Of a DNA stretch of 64,000 bases, positions 61,926-64,000 are shown one piece after another. Each line of letters begins with the position of its first letter. Positions within the stretch are counted from its first letter, which is position 1. The stretch spans positions 8,017,653 through 8,081,652 of the forward strand of contig CM043868.1 in NCBI GenBank assembly GCA_023846275.1, given 5' to 3'. A program made the position numbers and the translations under genes. The notes under the pieces were generated by a model, which saw only the letters and a list, made by a program, of their open reading frames with translations, ran no database searches and was not told where the DNA came from. This stretch comes from Vanilla planifolia (taxonomy: Eukaryota; Streptophyta; Magnoliopsida; Asparagales; Orchidaceae).

Positions 61926-64000
61926 TATGCTATATTATATTTTACTACGAGCTTCGGCCTAGTGCTTTCGACATTCATTGGTACTATTAACTTTGCGCTA
62001 GCTTCGTAACATGTTGGAGAATATAGCCTTCCTATCAAACAAGTATGACTAAGCAATATTGATACTGTTCACATTTCAATCTCTTTATAACTTGACGGTA
62101 TTGCTCAATACCACATCAGACAAGTGCAGACAAACAACAGTTGCTAAGGCTGATTGCAAAGCCAATCCAAAATAACTACTCCAACTTAGACAAACATGAT
62201 AGAGTACACTGTATATAAGGCTCATCGGTTTAATACAATACAAATCACTTAGAGCATTGAACCTATATGATATTAAATGCGGAACCTTCTTAAGAGTCGT
62301 CAAATTTGTATTATTTTGAAGGGGCTTTGCTGTGCTTTGAACAAATACGTCATATGAGCAAGTATTTCTAAAGAACATACTACTACTCTAGGAGTCAACT
62401 ATCGATTCGACAAGCACGATCAATATGTGGATCACACTTCCAACAGAGAGATAGACTTATGCTTAATGTAATGTACTGTCAATTAAACATGTAATAAAAC
62501 TTCAAAATCCTTTTATGTGAAAAACGATATGCATCCTTATCTAATATTTTGTAAGAGGCTATTTCCATGGGCTTGAGGCTATTTCGGTTCCCTCAAATGA
62601 GATCTTAAGGTTGCATGCATCACTATTGTACTAAAGATCTTCCATTTTCATTAAATTCTTTATAAGTATTTATAGATTCTAGGTATCAATAAAAGCTAAG
62701 AAAGGAAGTTATGGGAAAACCCACTTTAATTTCTTGAATAATCTTTAGTATATATATGGGAGACTTGGCAAAGATATTAATTATAAAATTAACAGCTAGT
62801 TATTGATAAATGTGGACATTAATTTAAAATGTTGCTTAGAGTCTTGGCCAAAACCAAAATCTCTTATTGATTGGTTTCATTTAAGACAAAATAAAAATTG
62901 GCTAAAATTGATTTTGAGCAAGTTTCAGTGAAAAAAATAACAATTTTAATCTAATTTTGGTGGTTTTTCCAAAACTGGTTGAAATTAGGAATTAAGATTT
63001 AGCTAGTTTGGTGATTTTGACCTTCTTTTCAATTTTTTATTTTTTTATTTTTTGAAGAACATTTAAACTATATTACCAAGCAATTGAGCTAGTTTAGCAT
63101 TGGACATTTGAGGAGGTTATAATTGTCCATGGACCTATTGTAGTTAATCAATTAGATACACTTCAATATATAGTGTATTAGAGATAATAGTTATAATTTA
63201 ACAAAAAAACTTTTAGCTATTAGTTTATGATGTTTTTCTTAGATTGTGTTGCTTTTTAAAATTTAAATTACTTTAAAAAATTAATTGAAACCAAAATTGA
63301 AACTAAGGACTAGAATTGTTGAAAATAAAATACAACTATTGGAAATTATTGAACTTGAAATAAATGTTTAACAAATTTGAAATTACAAACCAATGTTTGA
63401 TGTTCAAGCAACATAGGAAATTAGTCAAATAGTCTATTTGTATTGGCTTGATCTCTTAATTAAGATGTTATTGGGATAAAAACTCTTTCAAAAAAAATAT
63501 AAGAAAACATGTATCACTTTCCTTAATCATGAATTAGTGTATGGTTTGCTTTTGATTACCATAAGAAATGATTTTAGCCATTTAGAATTGGGATCATGGT
63601 AAAATGCTTGTGCAATTGACTTGAAATGTTTGTGTTGCTTTTGTTAGGCGTAGGTTTTAGAAATTAATTTGATTTGACCTCAAGAGGGTACACGTGGTAT
63701 TTTATTTTTTCACTTGGTTTCAAATGCCTCAACTAAATCAGGAGCTAGTATGGGATTTGAAAGTCAAACTAAAGTGTTATGGTTTGAGTGAGAGGTAAAA
63801 TCAATACCAAGTTGGCACTTAGTTGAAATAGAATGTAGAATTTTAGTGGCTAGTTTGTACTTCCTTTTTATGTTTAAAAATTTTATCTATGTTATAAGGA
63901 TATTTAATAGGTGCCTTACACAGTAGTGACAAGAAAAACACTGCAAGGTGATTTGGCTTATCAGACCACTTGATATGTGTTAGATTGCCAAACATTAGGG

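Larger units (their letters stand above)
52887..64000 (+). other. Intron 8 of the splicing factor, inferred, open at right edge (over 11 kb)
   Basis: The gtatgt donor after exon 8 is clear. No acceptor and exon matching the family's next segment was recognised up to the window end, so the rest is read as intron. It contains two LINE remnants (54240-55960 minus, 57400-61015 plus) and a 132-bp tandem repeat near 61.7-61.9 kb. Stretches 52,900-54,200 and 62,000-64,000 show nothing recognisable. Confidence 0.6.

Noticed and set aside
1-64000. CRISPR arrays, bacterial operons, tRNA or rRNA genes
   Set aside because: No spaced direct-repeat array, no ribosome-binding-site pattern and no cloverleaf or rRNA core was recognised; the window is plant nuclear DNA.

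Overview
This window is nuclear DNA of a seed plant. It is AT-rich, has plant-type GT-AG (and one GC-AG) introns, and is full of decayed plant retroelements. Introns of about 6.8, 14.3 and 15.3 kb within single genes suggest a large-genome lineage such as a gymnosperm; that placement is an inference. No bacterial, organellar or viral gene cluster is present.

Left part (1-24,588, minus strand): two phi-class glutathione S-transferase (GSTF) genes lie head to tail. The right copy (23,677-24,588) is compact and complete: three exons, 222 codons, and the 49-bp middle exon typical of the family. The left copy is much larger. Exon 1 is at 21,701-21,856, a 55-bp exon 2 at 14,807-14,861, and exon 3 runs from 552 off the left edge. 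Its introns hold a chromovirus (Ty3/gypsy) remnant at about 4,970-6,540 and a Ty1/copia remnant at about 18,540-20,090. The large copy has lost the expected catalytic serine and carries a lysine-rich C-terminal extension. The compact copy keeps the serine but lacks the usual cis-proline. The pair looks like a duplication whose members diverged in both active site and architecture.

Middle (24,589-33,300): about 8.7 kb of AT-rich intergenic DNA with two dinucleotide microsatellites and no gene I can support.

Right part (33,301-64,000, plus strand): an RBM39/CC1-like SR-related splicing factor. Eight exons give 381 codons: an Arg/Glu/Asp/Ser-rich N-terminal domain, RRM1, RRM2 and an acidic/glycine linker. 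The third RRM-like (UHM) domain and the stop codon were not found and probably lie beyond 64,000. Intron 3 (15.3 kb) holds a nearly perfect 830-bp tandem duplication. The stretch after exon 8 (over 11 kb, read as intron 8) holds two decayed LINE copies of one family in opposite orientation.

The two loci have no obvious functional link: one is glutathione conjugation or ligand binding, the other nuclear pre-mRNA splicing. I found no previously undescribed multi-gene system. The most notable items are the transposon-inflated GST gene, the altered active sites in both GSTs, and the inverted LINE pair inside the splicing-factor transcript. Coordinates were worked out by hand from the sequence and reading frames, without alignment software.
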